Assembly: GCA_002286855.1 (NCBI GenBank)
Contig: NRSV01000020.1
Span: forward strand, 310,001-374,000
Direction: 5' to 3'
From: Bipolaris cookei
Lineage: Eukaryota; Ascomycota; Dothideomycetes; Pleosporales; Pleosporaceae
Length of the DNA stretch: 64,000 nt
Notes under the pieces: generated by a model
Told to the model about the DNA's origin: nothing
Seen by the model: only the letters and a program-made list of their open reading frames with translations
Databases searched by the model: none
Part shown: one piece after another, positions 45,859-57,929 of the stretch
How the letters are laid out: each line of letters opens with the position of its first letter
Numbering within the stretch: position 1 is the first letter of the stretch
Translations under genes and position numbers: made by a program

Positions 45859-46938
45859 CTACACAGCCTCCGCAATAGCAACCCCCAACTCTCCCTCCGC
45901 AATAGCCTCCATAAACTCGCCCAAATCCTCCCCCCGCTCATCTAGCACAAACTCTAGTGTCTGCATCCACGTCTCGCCATTGTTAGAAAACCAATCATAC
46001 TCCTGACACAAACTGCGCACATACCCCTCCACCATACCCTTTAGCGGCGCGTTTTCCTTGAGATACAAAATCTGCGCAGGGTCCAACTTGAGGTAATCCT
46101 CTACAACATAGTAATGCGGAATATCGTCGCCCCAACCCTCAGCTCCGACCTCGTGCAAAGGACTCAGCGAGTACTTTGACGCAGCGAAACGAGATGTGTA
46201 TATATTCGTATTGTTGAAGTGAGTGATAGAAAGTGGGCCTGTGGTGGTAAACGGATTAAAAGCTTGAGGGGCTGTGGGCGGGTAGTTGAGATGGATATTG
46301 AAGAGGAGGCCATGCTCATTTCCCGGGTGTCTCTTTTTGAATTTTCGGGCGATGGTGCCGTTGGAGGGGCAGATATTTGATTGCACGACTTCGCGCATGA
46401 CGTTGTGGATGTCTGTTATGTCGGCGAGGTCGCACGTGCTCCAGTTATGCAGGAGGGCAGCGCGCTTGAGGAGGACGGGGCGCGTGGTGCGGAGTGAGCG
46501 GGGGTGAGCGGGGTTGTGGAAGGCGCGGGAGTAGAGCCAGATGCGGTAGATTGCTCTTTGGAGGCTATAGCGCTCTTTGGGTGTTAAGAGGCGGCGGCTT
46601 TCGAAGTTGTGTTTCCATTTTTTGAAGGGGTAGATTTCGCACCATTTTTCTGCTACGCGGCCGTACTTTACGATTTGGGTGAGTAGAGCGAGCGAGAAGG
46701 GGACGGAGCGGAAGATGTGGGCTGGTTGGCTGGCGTTGTGGGTGAGAAGCTGGGTGAGGTCATGGAGGGGTCCAAATTGCGCTTCGGCGGCGGACTCAAG
46801 GATGGCAAGTTTTTGGGAGGATGAATAGATGTTGCGGAAACGTTTGCAGGTAGAAGATAGGGCTGTTACGTCGGTGACTGAAGTGCAGGATAGAAACACA
46901 TGCACCACGAGCTCCGTGGCAAGGTCTTCGAATAACAT
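45859..46938 (-). CDS. F-box domain protein
   Basis: Single exon of 359 residues; ATG at 46938. The N-terminus reads MLFEDLATELVVHVFLSCTS followed by LSSTCKRFRNIY, an F-box. The rest (conserved WLYSRAFHNPAHPRS, YYVVEDYLKLDPAQILYLKE) is a fungal-specific C-terminal region without a named repeat. F-box proteins are adaptors of SCF ubiquitin ligases through Skp1; the substrate is unknown. Convergent with the macro-domain gene (175 bp apart) and divergent from the next gene. Confidence 0.83.
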   Translation of the reverse strand: MLFEDLATELVVHVFLSCTSVTDVTALSSTCKRFRNIYSSSQKLAILESAAEAQFGPLHDLTQLLTHNASQPAHIFRSVPFSLALLTQIVKYGRVAEKWCEIYPFKKWKHNFESRRLLTPKERYSLQRAIYRIWLYSRAFHNPAHPRSLRTTRPVLLKRAALLHNWSTCDLADITDIHNVMREVVQSNICPSNGTIARKFKKRHPGNEHGLLFNIHLNYPPTAPQAFNPFTTTGPLSITHFNNTNIYTSRFAASKYSLSPLHEVGAEGWGDDIPHYYVVEDYLKLDPAQILYLKENAPLKGMVEGYVRSLCQEYDWFSNNGETWMQTLEFVLDERGEDLGEFMEAIAEGELGVAIAEAV

Positions 46939-47426
46939 TTTGGTGATGGATGCACAGCGTCAGATAATTTTTTGTTTTTTTTCTCGTGACTTGGGAAGTT
47001 AGCATCGAAAACTACACGGCCCAGATTATTTATCTTCAGTAATATGTGGATTACTCACTCGTCAATTATCACGTTGATATGAATATTTATCTCTTCTTTG
47101 GTACTGACCCGTGTCTCTTCCTAAAAGATCGATGCAGATATCCAGTCTCTTCTTCTCTTCACTGTATTCCAGCCACAAGCGTGCTGTGTAATGTATCAAT
47201 CAATCGGCGCGTAGCTATGTTGCTTCTAAACCGACGCGTGACTGGTAGTTCAGATAGATAGGACCCCTCCTTTAGGGCTATAGATAGAAAACGCGTTGAC
47301 ATTTTGTGAAAACATGGTGCAAACGATGGCAGACTCCGACGAGCCGTTTCCAAAGGCCATTGACATTGTTGGTGGTTGAAAGGACAATCAGGAGTCATCG
47401 TCACGACGTAGCCATAAAGTTGATAG
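46939..47426. promoter_or_regulatory. Divergent intergenic region between F-box and DUF7730-like genes
   Basis: A 488-bp head-to-head interval, or 653 bp if the downstream gene starts at its second ATG (47592). No assigned motifs; no gene seen. Confidence 0.5.
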
Positions 47427-48419
47427 ATGGCGCCAAGTGGAGCCAATTTGGATTGTGGGGACCAATCGGCGTCGAGGGGCGGAGGATACGCCGATGGCGT
47501 CAACGTCCGTAAGGTATGTAGCTCTCCAAATCGCAAACCGCGTCGTCGTCCACGTCTGCACGTCTGGAGTTTAGGAGTGTTGGAAGAAACAATGCAGCAC
47601 GGAAATGCCGCGTCTACGTATCCATCAGCTCTGCTCCGCCTCCCAATCGAGCTTCGATGCGCGATATACAGCCTCGTCCTCCCCCACACGACAACCTTCG
47701 ATGTGCGTTTGCAGCGCTCCATTGACCCATCCCCAAAGTCCGAGTACAATCTGACGTTCGTCCGGCAGAATGGCGATGGGTGCTGGCGCATGCAACGGAC
47801 ACTGCCACGGACGGACCGTGAAACAGGCAACGACATTGTCTGGCGGCGCGGATGCACTGCCCTACTAGCCGTGTCGCGACAGGTGCACGAAGAGGCGGCA
47901 GACATGCTCTATGGCAACAATACGTTCGTGATTGATGTGACTTTCGGTGCAATCAACTTCCGGTACCGCTGGCGGACGGCGAACAACCTGACGCCGAATC
48001 AAACATATCAATTCCTAGATCATTTCTCGCAGCGGAACCTCCTGCGCATCAGGAACTACGTTGTAAACGTCGAGTCTGTCGACGACTACACGGGCATGAT
48101 TAAGTACAATTATGGTGGGCGCGGGTTGTCGGCCGGCATACACAGCAAAGTACGGGAGCTTGTGGATCTGCTGGTTGCTGTTCCGCAATTGCACCGGCTG
48201 CAGGTGCACTTGATCGATGGTGCTATCAGTCGCGTCAAGTTTCCAAGCGGCAGGGTGCATCGAGTCCAGGACGAAAGCAACATCTCACAAACACAACTTG
48301 TACTGAATCCGTTCAGGTCGCTGTATGGGGTCCGTATGGCTGTGGTTAGTGGTGTTAACGACGAGTACAAGGAAGAACTTGAAAAAAGTATGACAAAGGA
48401 AAGACTGCAGCCAGTATAG
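47427..48419 (+). CDS. DUF7730/2EXR-like fungal protein of unknown function
   Basis: Single exon, 330 residues from the ATG at 47427, or 275 from the ATG at 47592 (MQHGNAASTYPSALLRLPIE), which I prefer because conservation starts there. The pattern LLRLPIELRCAIYSLVLP, then LLAVSRQVHEEAADMLYGNN and TFVIDV, is the common fungal F-box-like/DUF7730 layout found in large numbers in Pleosporales genomes. Function is unknown. The 55 residues upstream of 47592 look non-conserved. Confidence 0.7.
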   Translation: MAPSGANLDCGDQSASRGGGYADGVNVRKVCSSPNRKPRRRPRLHVWSLGVLEETMQHGNAASTYPSALLRLPIELRCAIYSLVLPHTTTFDVRLQRSIDPSPKSEYNLTFVRQNGDGCWRMQRTLPRTDRETGNDIVWRRGCTALLAVSRQVHEEAADMLYGNNTFVIDVTFGAINFRYRWRTANNLTPNQTYQFLDHFSQRNLLRIRNYVVNVESVDDYTGMIKYNYGGRGLSAGIHSKVRELVDLLVAVPQLHRLQVHLIDGAISRVKFPSGRVHRVQDESNISQTQLVLNPFRSLYGVRMAVVSGVNDEYKEELEKSMTKERLQPV

Positions 48420-48627
48420 TTGAGTGTAATGCGCCATGGAATCAATGTACGAACGCACAGAGACGTGTATAGCGGTCGCTCGAGACGAGCTACCCATGAG
48501 TTGATAGCTATTGGGTATATCGCTATACATGCAGGCATATGCCAAGCCCAACAAATCGACGCCAGCCCCATGTAAGATGCATCCCATAAACGCCACTTTT
48601 TTGCCCTCCTAAAACATTGCAAACAAC

Positions 48628-49772
48628 TTATGCAAATAGAACATTGTCACTGAGCGGATCCTTCTCCTTTTTGCGACCACCATGCGACGTCAGTCCCAGC
48701 TCCTGATGCTTGAGCAGAGCATCCCTCTGCGCTTCTGTCCGCTTGTTGAACCTGCCGGCCTTGGACTTCCTCAAGTCGGAACGGATCTGGTTGGGCGACA
48801 CGAACTCCTTGTTTTCGTAGATGATGGGGCCTCCAAAACTTGATTCCTGGATGACAATGGGTGTGAGCACGAAGCGTGGGCCAATCTCCACAAGGCTGAC
48901 ATCGAGTTCTCCCTTTCCTCCCTTCTTCTTGGGTGCGGGCTCATCAACTTTCATCTCTTCGCCGTTTGCAGCCTTTTTCTTGCCTGGCTCGCTCTCATTG
49001 ATCTGGAAAACGCGGACCCAGATCTTGCCGTCTGTGACAGTAAAACCCATTACGTGATCCACAAAAGGCTTTACTTTCCTGCTGGTCTTGGGAACACCGA
49101 AAATTTGGGTAAAGAGTTCCTTAATGACACGCAGATGGGCCTGCTTGTCAAATGCAGCGTCAAAAGAAAGAATTGGTCGGGACCCCTTGAGGCAGTTGCC
49201 AATGAAGTTGAGCTCTTCCATGGTGTGCAAGTTTTGGAGATGCATCTTGACGGTGGGACCATTGGGAGGTTTGGACATCCAGCAGTAAAGATCCTTGCCT
49301 TTGCGCGCCTCGAAGAAGAGGACATTGTTGCAGTTGTAGAGTTCTGACTGGTTAGTTCAGGTCAAGACGGGATGGAGAATATTAGAAATGCATTCTGTGG
49401 GATTTCTCATCGAGAAAAGACTGATATTTGGGGAGAGATTCGTACCTGCTAGTTCATTGAGCTGGTAGAGCTTCGTTTTGGTATCAAGCTTGGCCTCTTT
49501 TCGGCTATGGGGCCTTTGCAGGATCAGCATGAAGTTTCTGAAGCAGGATTGGACTCTAACTCACATCAAAGAGTACAAATCCTGGAGCAAATGGCGGTGC
49601 CGGAATGTGACACCTCGTGAACTCTGTTTTCTTGTTAGCAAGAGGGTTTTTTCTTTTTTTTTTGCGTAGACAAATGCTATACCAGAATGAGGACGCGCTG
49701 CTTGTTTCTCTTGACTCCGACATCTTTGTCCTCCTTATCCACGCCGGACAGCGTCTTGTATACAGAGGCCAT
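48628..49772 (-). CDS. BRX1: Ribosome biogenesis protein BRX1 (Brix domain)
   Basis: Four exons: 49683-49772, 49565-49623, 49446-49513 and 48628-49343, giving 310 residues. The spliced N-terminus contains the Brix-domain opening QRVLILSSRGVTFRHRHLLQ, then PHSRKEAKLDTK, LNELAELYNCNNVLFFEARK, MSKPPNGPTVKMHLQNLHTM and FDAAFDKQAHLRVIKELF. This order is that of Brx1, a nucleolar factor for early 60S assembly that works with Ebp2. The C-terminus is basic with LTSHGGRKKEKDPLSDNVLF. Head-to-head with INO80. Only the last exon shows as one large frame. Confidence 0.94.
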
Positions 49773-50948
49773 TGTTGTGCACGAGTGTTGATGCTGCTGT
49801 TTGTGCTGCTCATGGGGCGAAGGCGGCTCTGGAAAAAGTTGGAGAATGAATAGCGCCCAGAGTTTTAGCGTGATCTACGCTTTGGCCACGCTACGACCCA
49901 CCGACATGGATCGCGCCTTCCGTCACCATCGCTGGCAGGGCTCGCCCAATGAGGGAGTGCAGGTCCCAACGCTCCTGCCCCGTTTAGAGTGCGTCTGGGC
50001 TCATGGCGCTTTGTCGCGCGCCGTAGACCAGGTATAGCGGGACGGAGAGGCGTGGGAGACAAAAAAGGCCGAGACAAAGGGGAGAGGGAGAGTGTGAAGG
50101 GGCAGAGTAGGCAGCGATAGTAGTGCATGTATGTAAATGGTAGTAGTGAGTAGTAGTGAGGCGTCGGTCGGTGGTTGATTTGCCGAAGTTGGCAATGCCT
50201 CAACGCGGCGGGCGGAGGCGAAGACGAGGAGCACGTCGCTGCAGAGGGCAACGGGCATCACGCCGGGCCTTTGAGCAAGTGGGCAGCACCAGCAAGATGG
50301 GCAAGCGGACACGCACAGTGCGCCTGACAGCCGCGCAGGACGGGCTGCATGCTGGATGGCGCCGCTCGTGTGCATGCAAATTATTGGTCGATGCACCATC
50401 TGCGGGCGTGTGTATGCTTCGACGAGAGACGCGGGCTCAGGTGGGCAGCGAAGAGGCAGCGCGCCCCCCAGCAGACACAGGGCCGGCCTGGACATCGCCA
50501 CAAGCCTCGCTGGATTCACAAAGGCGGCTCTTCTTGTGTGCAGCGCCCCGTCGGACAAGCGGCGTCATGTGCAGCGAGTCGTGGCCGCTTCCATCAAACC
50601 TCATCGCGGGTCTGCATCACGCCCGGAGCTGCCCCAGGGACAGAGCTGCCGCAGCCGCACTAGACAGAAGCTGACTTGCCAACCCTTCGTGCGTGTGTGT
50701 GTGATCTGGACAGCGCTGCTCCACACCAGCCCCCCATCGTCCCTCTCCCATCGCACCCGTCCGCTGCTCTTCGCATCTGCATCCATCGCCAGTCGCCGGC
50801 CGACCATCGCCAACTGCAAAGCCTGAGGCGCATTCACCCTGCTGTCGCCGCCTGCCAGCCGGCGCGCCCCACCGCCAGAGCCCGCTGCTGCTGGTCCATG
50901 GAGCAGCCATCGTGGTCCCATTGAGAGAGCCTGCACGCGCCCAGTCCC
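49773..50948. promoter_or_regulatory. Divergent BRX1-INO80 intergenic region
   Basis: About 1.2 kb, head-to-head. GC-rich with many overlapping ORFs on both strands (up to 185 codons) without domains; the mixed-frame openness reflects composition, not genes. Contains both promoters and the INO80 5' leader. Confidence 0.55.
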
Positions 50949-53900
50949 ATGTTTCGCGATCCCGTCCTGCGGCCGTCGGTTGATGAGGGCGAGGAGCGGT
51001 CGCGAGCAGACAGAATGCCGCCAGGGCACCAAGGGGAACCTACGCCATCAGCTTACCACAGATCGCCCACACAAGCAGGCCAACCATACCACCACCACTC
51101 GCCAAACACGCCTGCGCCCTTGCCTCTGCAGCCCCATCAACACCACCGCCCGCCTGCATCGCCATCCTCGACCGAGCTGCCGCCCATCAGCACGGCCCTT
51201 TATTCTCGCGACACGTCTAGATATTACGACCCGACCTCGGACAATGGCGACCACCGCGTAGCCAGAGACCCGGCGCGTTACGATCCCCAGTATCCTGCAC
51301 AGGTGCGTACTTCCATCACTCTGCATCGCGTCAATTCACCCTCGCTTTCTCGCTCTGTCTTTCTGTCTCTCTCTTACTACCTGGCTGCCTTTGCTTCATC
51401 TCCCCCCTTCAGGGATACACGCCTAACAGTGACCGCGTAGCAGCCCCGGGACCCTCACGCCTACCACGACACTCGACCCGCCCACAGCCCCTACGAGAAG
51501 GTCTATCACTCGCCTGTCGCCGCTTCATATCCCCAGCACTCGCCCTTGCGGCGGCCCCATTCGCAGCACCAGCATACCGGCGGCATGGAGACCATGTCAC
51601 ATTCTCCCGTCTCGCCATCAGTTTATCAATCCATGAACCGGCCGGGCGGTGCCGTCCAGCCGCCGACCTACGATAGACGGCCGTCCTTCAAGGATGAGGT
51701 AAGTCAACCCACCTCTCCTCTCCGCTCGACAACTCTTGCTCATCGCCATCTCCCCCATCAACAGGCTCCACCACCAACACGCGCCGACCCTATGTCGCTC
51801 TCAAGCATAATGTCTTCTGGCGCGGATAACGAACCCCCGTCCAAACCTCAGCCACCTGCTCCCGTCAACACCGACCCATTCCGACCATCAAAGCCCCTGC
51901 CCAACCAGCACTTTGTCAAGCAAGAGGCCGTGGCATCCCCGGCGCCAGCTGACCTGCCTCTCCATGAGAACGGCTATACCCCACGGCCGACGCACGATGC
52001 CATCGCTGTACCTGGGAGCATGCAGCCTGCACTGCAATCTGCGACTCGCGAACTGCCACCTCCTGACGAAGCCGATGTTGAGGCTCAGCTTGCACACATC
52101 GAGACCACGCAGATGGGAGACATGGACATCCTGATCAACTCGCGCGAAGAGGCAGAATACAGGCAACGGAGCCAAAAGCGTATCCTAGAGGTTTCCGCTA
52201 CAGAGGCGAGCAAACGCAAGCGACGGCGGACAGCAACCTTGATCCGATTTCAGGATGTGTCGGCTGCGCACCGTGACTACGCCAAACACTCGTACAATGT
52301 GGAGCATGAGGGCGATGCATGGCAGCAAGTGCAGAGCCAGGAGATTGCCGAAGAGAAGGAGCGCAAAAAGGACATGCAACGCAAACGAAGACGAGAAAAG
52401 ACTATCCAGAATGAAGAGGCTAAGCGTGCTGAAGCTCTCGCAAAGGCAGGCCAAGCTGAAAATGAGGAGGAGAAGGAACGACACTTGCTAGCTGCCCAGA
52501 AAGCTGAACGCAAGGCCAAGACTACCACTCAGCTTCTGCAAGGCAACGCTCCTAGCAAGGACATCCGCGAGGTTACCCCACATGGCCCCAACATGGAGGG
52601 AGGCACGATGAGTTCGTTTCAGGCCTCTGACGACGCCCCGAGCGGAAAGCGCAAGGGCAACCGTGGCAATGGCCGTCTTAAGAAGAGCAAGGAGCAAAAA
52701 CAGGCAGAAAAGGATGCTGCAGCCGCAGGCCAAGCTGCTCTCGACCGTGGCGATGATCTTCCTATGATTGCTCCGCGCGAGGAGGCCCGTCTTGACTCGA
52801 CACGAGGCCGCAGCTACACCGAAGACATCGGCCCCGTCGTGCTCACTTCCTACGACTCGCCTGTGTATCGCAACCTGTACCACCAAATCGTCAAGGACTT
52901 GGCCCGCAAAGATGTTCCCAAGGTCATCCGCATCAAGGAGAACTCCCTGTCCACGAAACAGTCCAATCTTCGCAAGACTGCCCAGCTGGCCGCCAAAGAA
53001 GCACGTAGATGGCAGATGCGCACCAATAAGAACCAGAAGGATACGCAGGCTAGGGCAAAGCGAGGCATGCGCGAGATGCTTGCGTTCTGGAAGAGGAACG
53101 AGCGTGACGAGCGCGAATCGCGAAAGAATGCAGAGCGTCAAGAGCTGGAGAATGCAAAGAAGGCCGAGGCCGACCGTGAAGCCAACCGACAGAAGCGGAA
53201 GCTCAACTTTCTTATCTCGCAGACCGAACTCTACTCACATTTCATCGGAAAGAAGGCCAGAACAGACGAGATTGAGAGGTCTACTGACGACGCTGATACC
53301 GCCGCGGCAGCACCACAGCAACCAGCTCAGCCTGGTATTGAGGTCGGAGACATGCCAACCGGGGCAGCTACCAAAGTCACCAACTTTGAGGATCTGGATT
53401 TCGATAATGAGGACGAGAGCGCTCTCAATGCTGCTGCCATGGCAAATGCCCAACATGCTATCCAAGAGGCACAAGACCGTGCCCGTGCTTTCAACAAGTC
53501 TGGCGATGACGACGAAGATGGAGAGCTGAACTTCCAAAACCCATCCGGTCTCCAGAACAAGGAAGATTGGATTCCTCAGCCAAATCTACTCAGCTGTACC
53601 CTCAAGGAATACCAACTCAAGGGTCTGAACTGGCTAGTCAACCTGTACGAGCAAGGTATCAACGGTATTCTGGCCGACGAAATGGGTCTTGGAAAGACAG
53701 TCCAGTCGATATCTGTCATGGCGTATCTTGCGGAGAGGTACAACATCTGGGGACCCTTCCTTGTCATCGCTCCTGCATCAACGTTGCATAACTGGCAGCA
53801 GGAAATTGCAAAGTTTGTTCCAGATCTCAACGTCATTCCATACTGGGGTACAGCCAAGGACCGAAAGATTCTCCGTAAGCTCTGGGACCGCAAGCATGTT

Positions 53901-56211
53901 ACCTACACCCGCGACTCGCCCTTTCACGTTGTTGTCTCCTCATACCAATTGGTCGTTCAGGATGCTCAGTATTTCCAGAAGATGCGCTGGCAGTACATGA
54001 TTCTCGACGAGGCGCAGGCTATCAAGTCGTCACAGAGTTCCAGATGGAAGAGCTTGCTCGGATTCCATTCACGTAACCGACTGCTACTAACAGGTACCCC
54101 TATCCAGAACAACATGCAAGAACTTTGGGCACTTCTCCATTTCATTATGCCAAGTTTGTTCGATTCTCACGACGAGTTCAGCGAGTGGTTCTCCAAGGAT
54201 ATCGAGAGTCACGCGCAGAGTAATACTAAACTCAACGAGGACCAGCTGAGGCGTCTGCATATGATTCTGAAGCCATTCATGTTGCGTCGTGTCAAGAAGC
54301 ATGTGCAGAAAGAGCTTGGAGACAAGATTGAACTGGATGTTTACTGCGACCTGACATATCGCCAGCGTGCCTACTACGCCAATCTACGCGCCAAGATCAA
54401 CATTATGGACTTAGTCGAAAAAGCTGTTGGAGATGAGCAGGACAGTGCCACTTTGATGAACCTGGTCATGCAGTTCAGGAAAGTCTGTAACCACCCCGAC
54501 TTGTTCGAGAGAGCAGAGACCTGGTCTCCCTTCTCCTTTGCTTCTTTCGCTGAGACAGCATCGTTCCTCCGAGAAGGTCAGAATGTAAGAGTTGGTTACT
54601 CAACTCGCAACCTGATCGAGTATTCTCTACCGCGTCTTGTGGGCCGCGAAGGAGGTCGCCTGGATCTGGCAGGACCCGACAACCAAAAGGCCGGATTCAA
54701 GGGACACTATCTTGACAACCTGATGAACATCTGGAGTCCGGACAACATTGAAACATCTGCTCGACAAAGTGGCACCTTCTCCTGGCTCCGCTTCTCAGAC
54801 TTGTCTGCAAGTGAGGCCTCCCAGATTGCCAAGAGTGGTCTTTTTCAGCGAGCTCTCGTTGCGGAGCAAAAGCCGAACAAGGTCGGCCGTTTCAATATCT
54901 GTTATGATGGTGATGCTGGCGAATGGGAACCGAAACACTCAATATTCAACATTGTCGATCGCCAGGATTCTGCGCCGTTGGCTGAGGTAGCTACCGAAGG
55001 GCACATGCACAACCTGTTCAACATTGCTCAATCCGCGTTTGAAAAGACGGGCTTGAACGTGATTGAGCCTTGTGCAAAGCCCAAGGCATCTGCACCTCCA
55101 ATCGAGCTATACTGTGCCAGCCAAGGAGTTATTGCTGAAAAGCAGAACATTTTCTTCAATCCTCTCATTCGCACCGCATTGTACGGCATCTCGGACTTGA
55201 CAGAACAAGCAATATTGGAGACCAAGTCGGAGAGTGCAGCTTTGACGGTTCACAACAAGCTTCCGCCACCAACCAACCAGCGTACTCGTTTCACTCACAT
55301 CGAGGCGCCATCAATGTCGCGCTTCGTCACAGACTCTGGCAAACTTGCTCGCCTAGATGCACTGCTGAAGGAACTCAAGGCTAACGACCATCGCGTCCTC
55401 TTGTACTTCCAGATGACCAGGATGATGGATCTCATGGAAGAGTACTTGACTTACAGGAACTACAAGTACTGCCGTCTGGACGGATCTACCAAGCTGGAAG
55501 ATCGTCGTGATACCGTAGCGGATTTCCAGAGTGATCGATCCATCTTTGTCTTCCTGTTGTCTACACGTGCCGGTGGTCTTGGTATCAACTTGACTTCGGC
55601 TGACACCGTCATCTTCTACGACTCGGACTGGAATCCCACGATTGATTCACAAGCCATGGACCGTGCTCATCGTCTCGGTCAGACACGACAAGTCACTGTG
55701 TATCGTCTCATCACCCGTGGTACCATTGAGGAGCGTATTCGAAAGCGTGCTCTGCAAAAGGAAGAGGTTCAGCGTGTCGTCATCTCCGGAGGCGGCGGTG
55801 CAGGAGTCGACTTCAACACTCGTTCCCGAGAAAACAGGACCAAGGACATGGCCATGTGGCTTGTGGACGATGACCAAGCCGCCGAGATTGAGAAGAAGGA
55901 GGCTGAACTGGCGGAGCAGGAGAAGAATGCTCCACCGGGCAAGAAGCGTGGCAAGAAGAAGCAGAGAGCTGAAACAAACCTCGACGACATGTACCACGAA
56001 GGTGAGTTGTAGTCTAATGGCGCGATGTATGGACTATACTGACTATTTGACAGGTGAAGGACACTTCGACGAGAGCGCCAAGGCGAGTGGTGCAGTGACG
56101 CCTATTGCATCGAGCGAAGCGCCTGTAGGGGCCAAGCGCAAGAAGGGCGGGTTGAGCAAGAAGGCGAAGACGGCCAAGCAACGACTAGCTGTGGCTGATG
56201 GCGAAGTCTAA
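50949..56211 (+). CDS. INO80: INO80 chromatin-remodelling ATPase
   Basis: Four exons: 50949-51302, 51441-51698, 51765-56001 and 56054-56211, giving 1668 residues. The N-terminus is His/Pro/Ser-rich and disordered. The DBINO actin-binding region spans about residues 570-703 (VYRNLYHQIVKDLARKDVPK, MREMLAFWKRNERDERE). The Snf2 ATPase follows: LKEYQLKGLNWLVNLYEQG, Walker A in DEMGLGKT (about residue 842), the DEAQ box, and GTPIQNN. A long Ino80-type insert separates it from the C-lobe (about 1403-1533: STRAGGLGINLT, DRAHRLGQT). It is the catalytic subunit of the nuclear INO80 complex that slides and edits nucleosomes in transcription and repair. The introns are 138, 66 and 52 bp; the 66-bp one is in frame and stop-free. 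Confidence 0.96.
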
Positions 56212-57929
56212 ATTTTTGTGTATGACTATCACACATTTCGTTATATCTATAATTGGGAGCAAGAAGCGGCAGCATATCTGAATGTTCGTGATCAGGGGGT
56301 TTGATCATGTTGGATTTTTTATTACTGTATGGTTGATGGGTTCTGCATTGTGTACATTATTGCAACTTTCTCCATGCGCTAGGGTCGTCGTCATTGTCAC
56401 TGCTGGCATTGCCTAGTTAGGTATTGTGTCGACTGCAAACAGATGATGGGGGGAGGGGTCTTTAAAAATCTAGATACGATGTTTTCTCAGACATGCGGGC
56501 TGATGACGTGGTATATATGTGTGTGTTCCCTGGTTGCTGGAAAGGATATAGGGATGACGAAGCATGGTTACCTAAGATGTATGTACATGTAAGTAGCGGA
56601 TTATGTGAACATGTATTGGAGGAGATGTGTGTTCGTATCCCACTATGACGTTTAGTTGCACTCGCGTGCCAGTGGTTGGAGATTGGGTGGCATCCATTGT
56701 GCTGCTGACTGAAGCGACACTGCAATTCTCTGTGTACGTACATATTTAGTATGTATGTAAGTACAGATGTACGTATGCAAAAAACTTGGCGCCAACGTAA
56801 GCAGCAGTGAATGGCGTAACGAGTGACGATCGCACTGTACTGCTGTGGCTGAGAGTGGCTGCCACTCAAGGACGTGTGGCGCAATCTCCGATACGGGCGG
56901 CAAATCTCCACTTGCAGGCATGGCCCCTCGCTGATGCATAGTGAGTATACAACAGTCAGCAAGTCAAACTCAGTATCGTTGGGCGCATCAGAATACTCGG
57001 GCTGGTACAGTTGATACATTGAGTAGGTCTTGGTAGACGGGCTGGGGCTCACTCATGCTACGTACTACTAGGGGCTTATGCAAGGGTTTTCGGGGAAACC
57101 TGTGTAACGGGTCAGTGTAAAGGCCGAGGTATGACAGAGCAGATTCGGCTGTCGCGGCATTTTGCGATCTCATCTCAAGACAGACAATGCCTGATCAGCA
57201 TGCCATGGACACGCAAGACATGGTAGCCAACGGCCAGAGCGTTGAAGCGCCAAGGAAGTGGAGGCCCAAAAGGGTGAGGGTGCGAGAAGCGGTACCGACA
57301 GGCAGCGACAGCGACAGAAACAAAGACCATCCTGTCCGTAAGCAGTAGCGCAATCGCATTACCGTCTAAGATTAAACGTTCAAAGTTAAGATATTTGGCT
57401 GACACGGTCCTGCTAGGCCACGGCCGATTGGGCTGCATGGCTGACCAGTACGACAAAACCCTGCAGCCCTCTTTGCCCCCTTCAACATGTTTCCTTGGCG
57501 GGTGAGGATCCCTTTCGGATAGCATCTTACTTGGTTCCCGCTGGTACGCCCCTTGGTTTCCCTCTCCGCCCTCACGACACGTTAGCTATCTTACTGGCTT
57601 GCGCTGCTACAAAACCCTCGCCACCCCGCCTGACGTCTCCGCTCTCTTCGCCTGTTGCTGCTGCTGCTGCTGTTATCGCTGCTGCTCCCACCGCCGCCAT
57701 TGCCCTCGCCATCGCCTATCGCCGCATTCGGTCCGGACGCCTCACCTGCACCGCCGCACCTCCCGTCCCATCCGCTACCGCACGCACAACGCCCCATCTA
57801 CTACTCGCGCAGCCCTGGCCTTACTTCTGCTCTCCTATTGCCGACACCACTTTGCTATTGGTATGAAGGCATAGTGTAGACGAGCCCGCCCACTGTCGCT
57901 CGCTACGTAGACCACCACATCCATACACC
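56212..57929. other. Intergenic region between INO80 and the SLC35-like transporter
   Basis: About 1.7 kb of 3' flank and promoter, with a CTG/CTC-rich stretch near 57650-57700. No ORF has a domain or splice continuity; no supported gene. Confidence 0.6.

Noticed and set aside
50001..50674. Overlapping ORFs on both strands between BRX1 and INO80
   Set aside because: Several frames are open at once in GC-rich DNA; none shows a conserved motif, and the interval is the divergent promoter.
52488..53141. A 217-codon minus ORF within INO80
   Set aside because: It is a shadow of the DBINO-coding exon with no recognisable domain.
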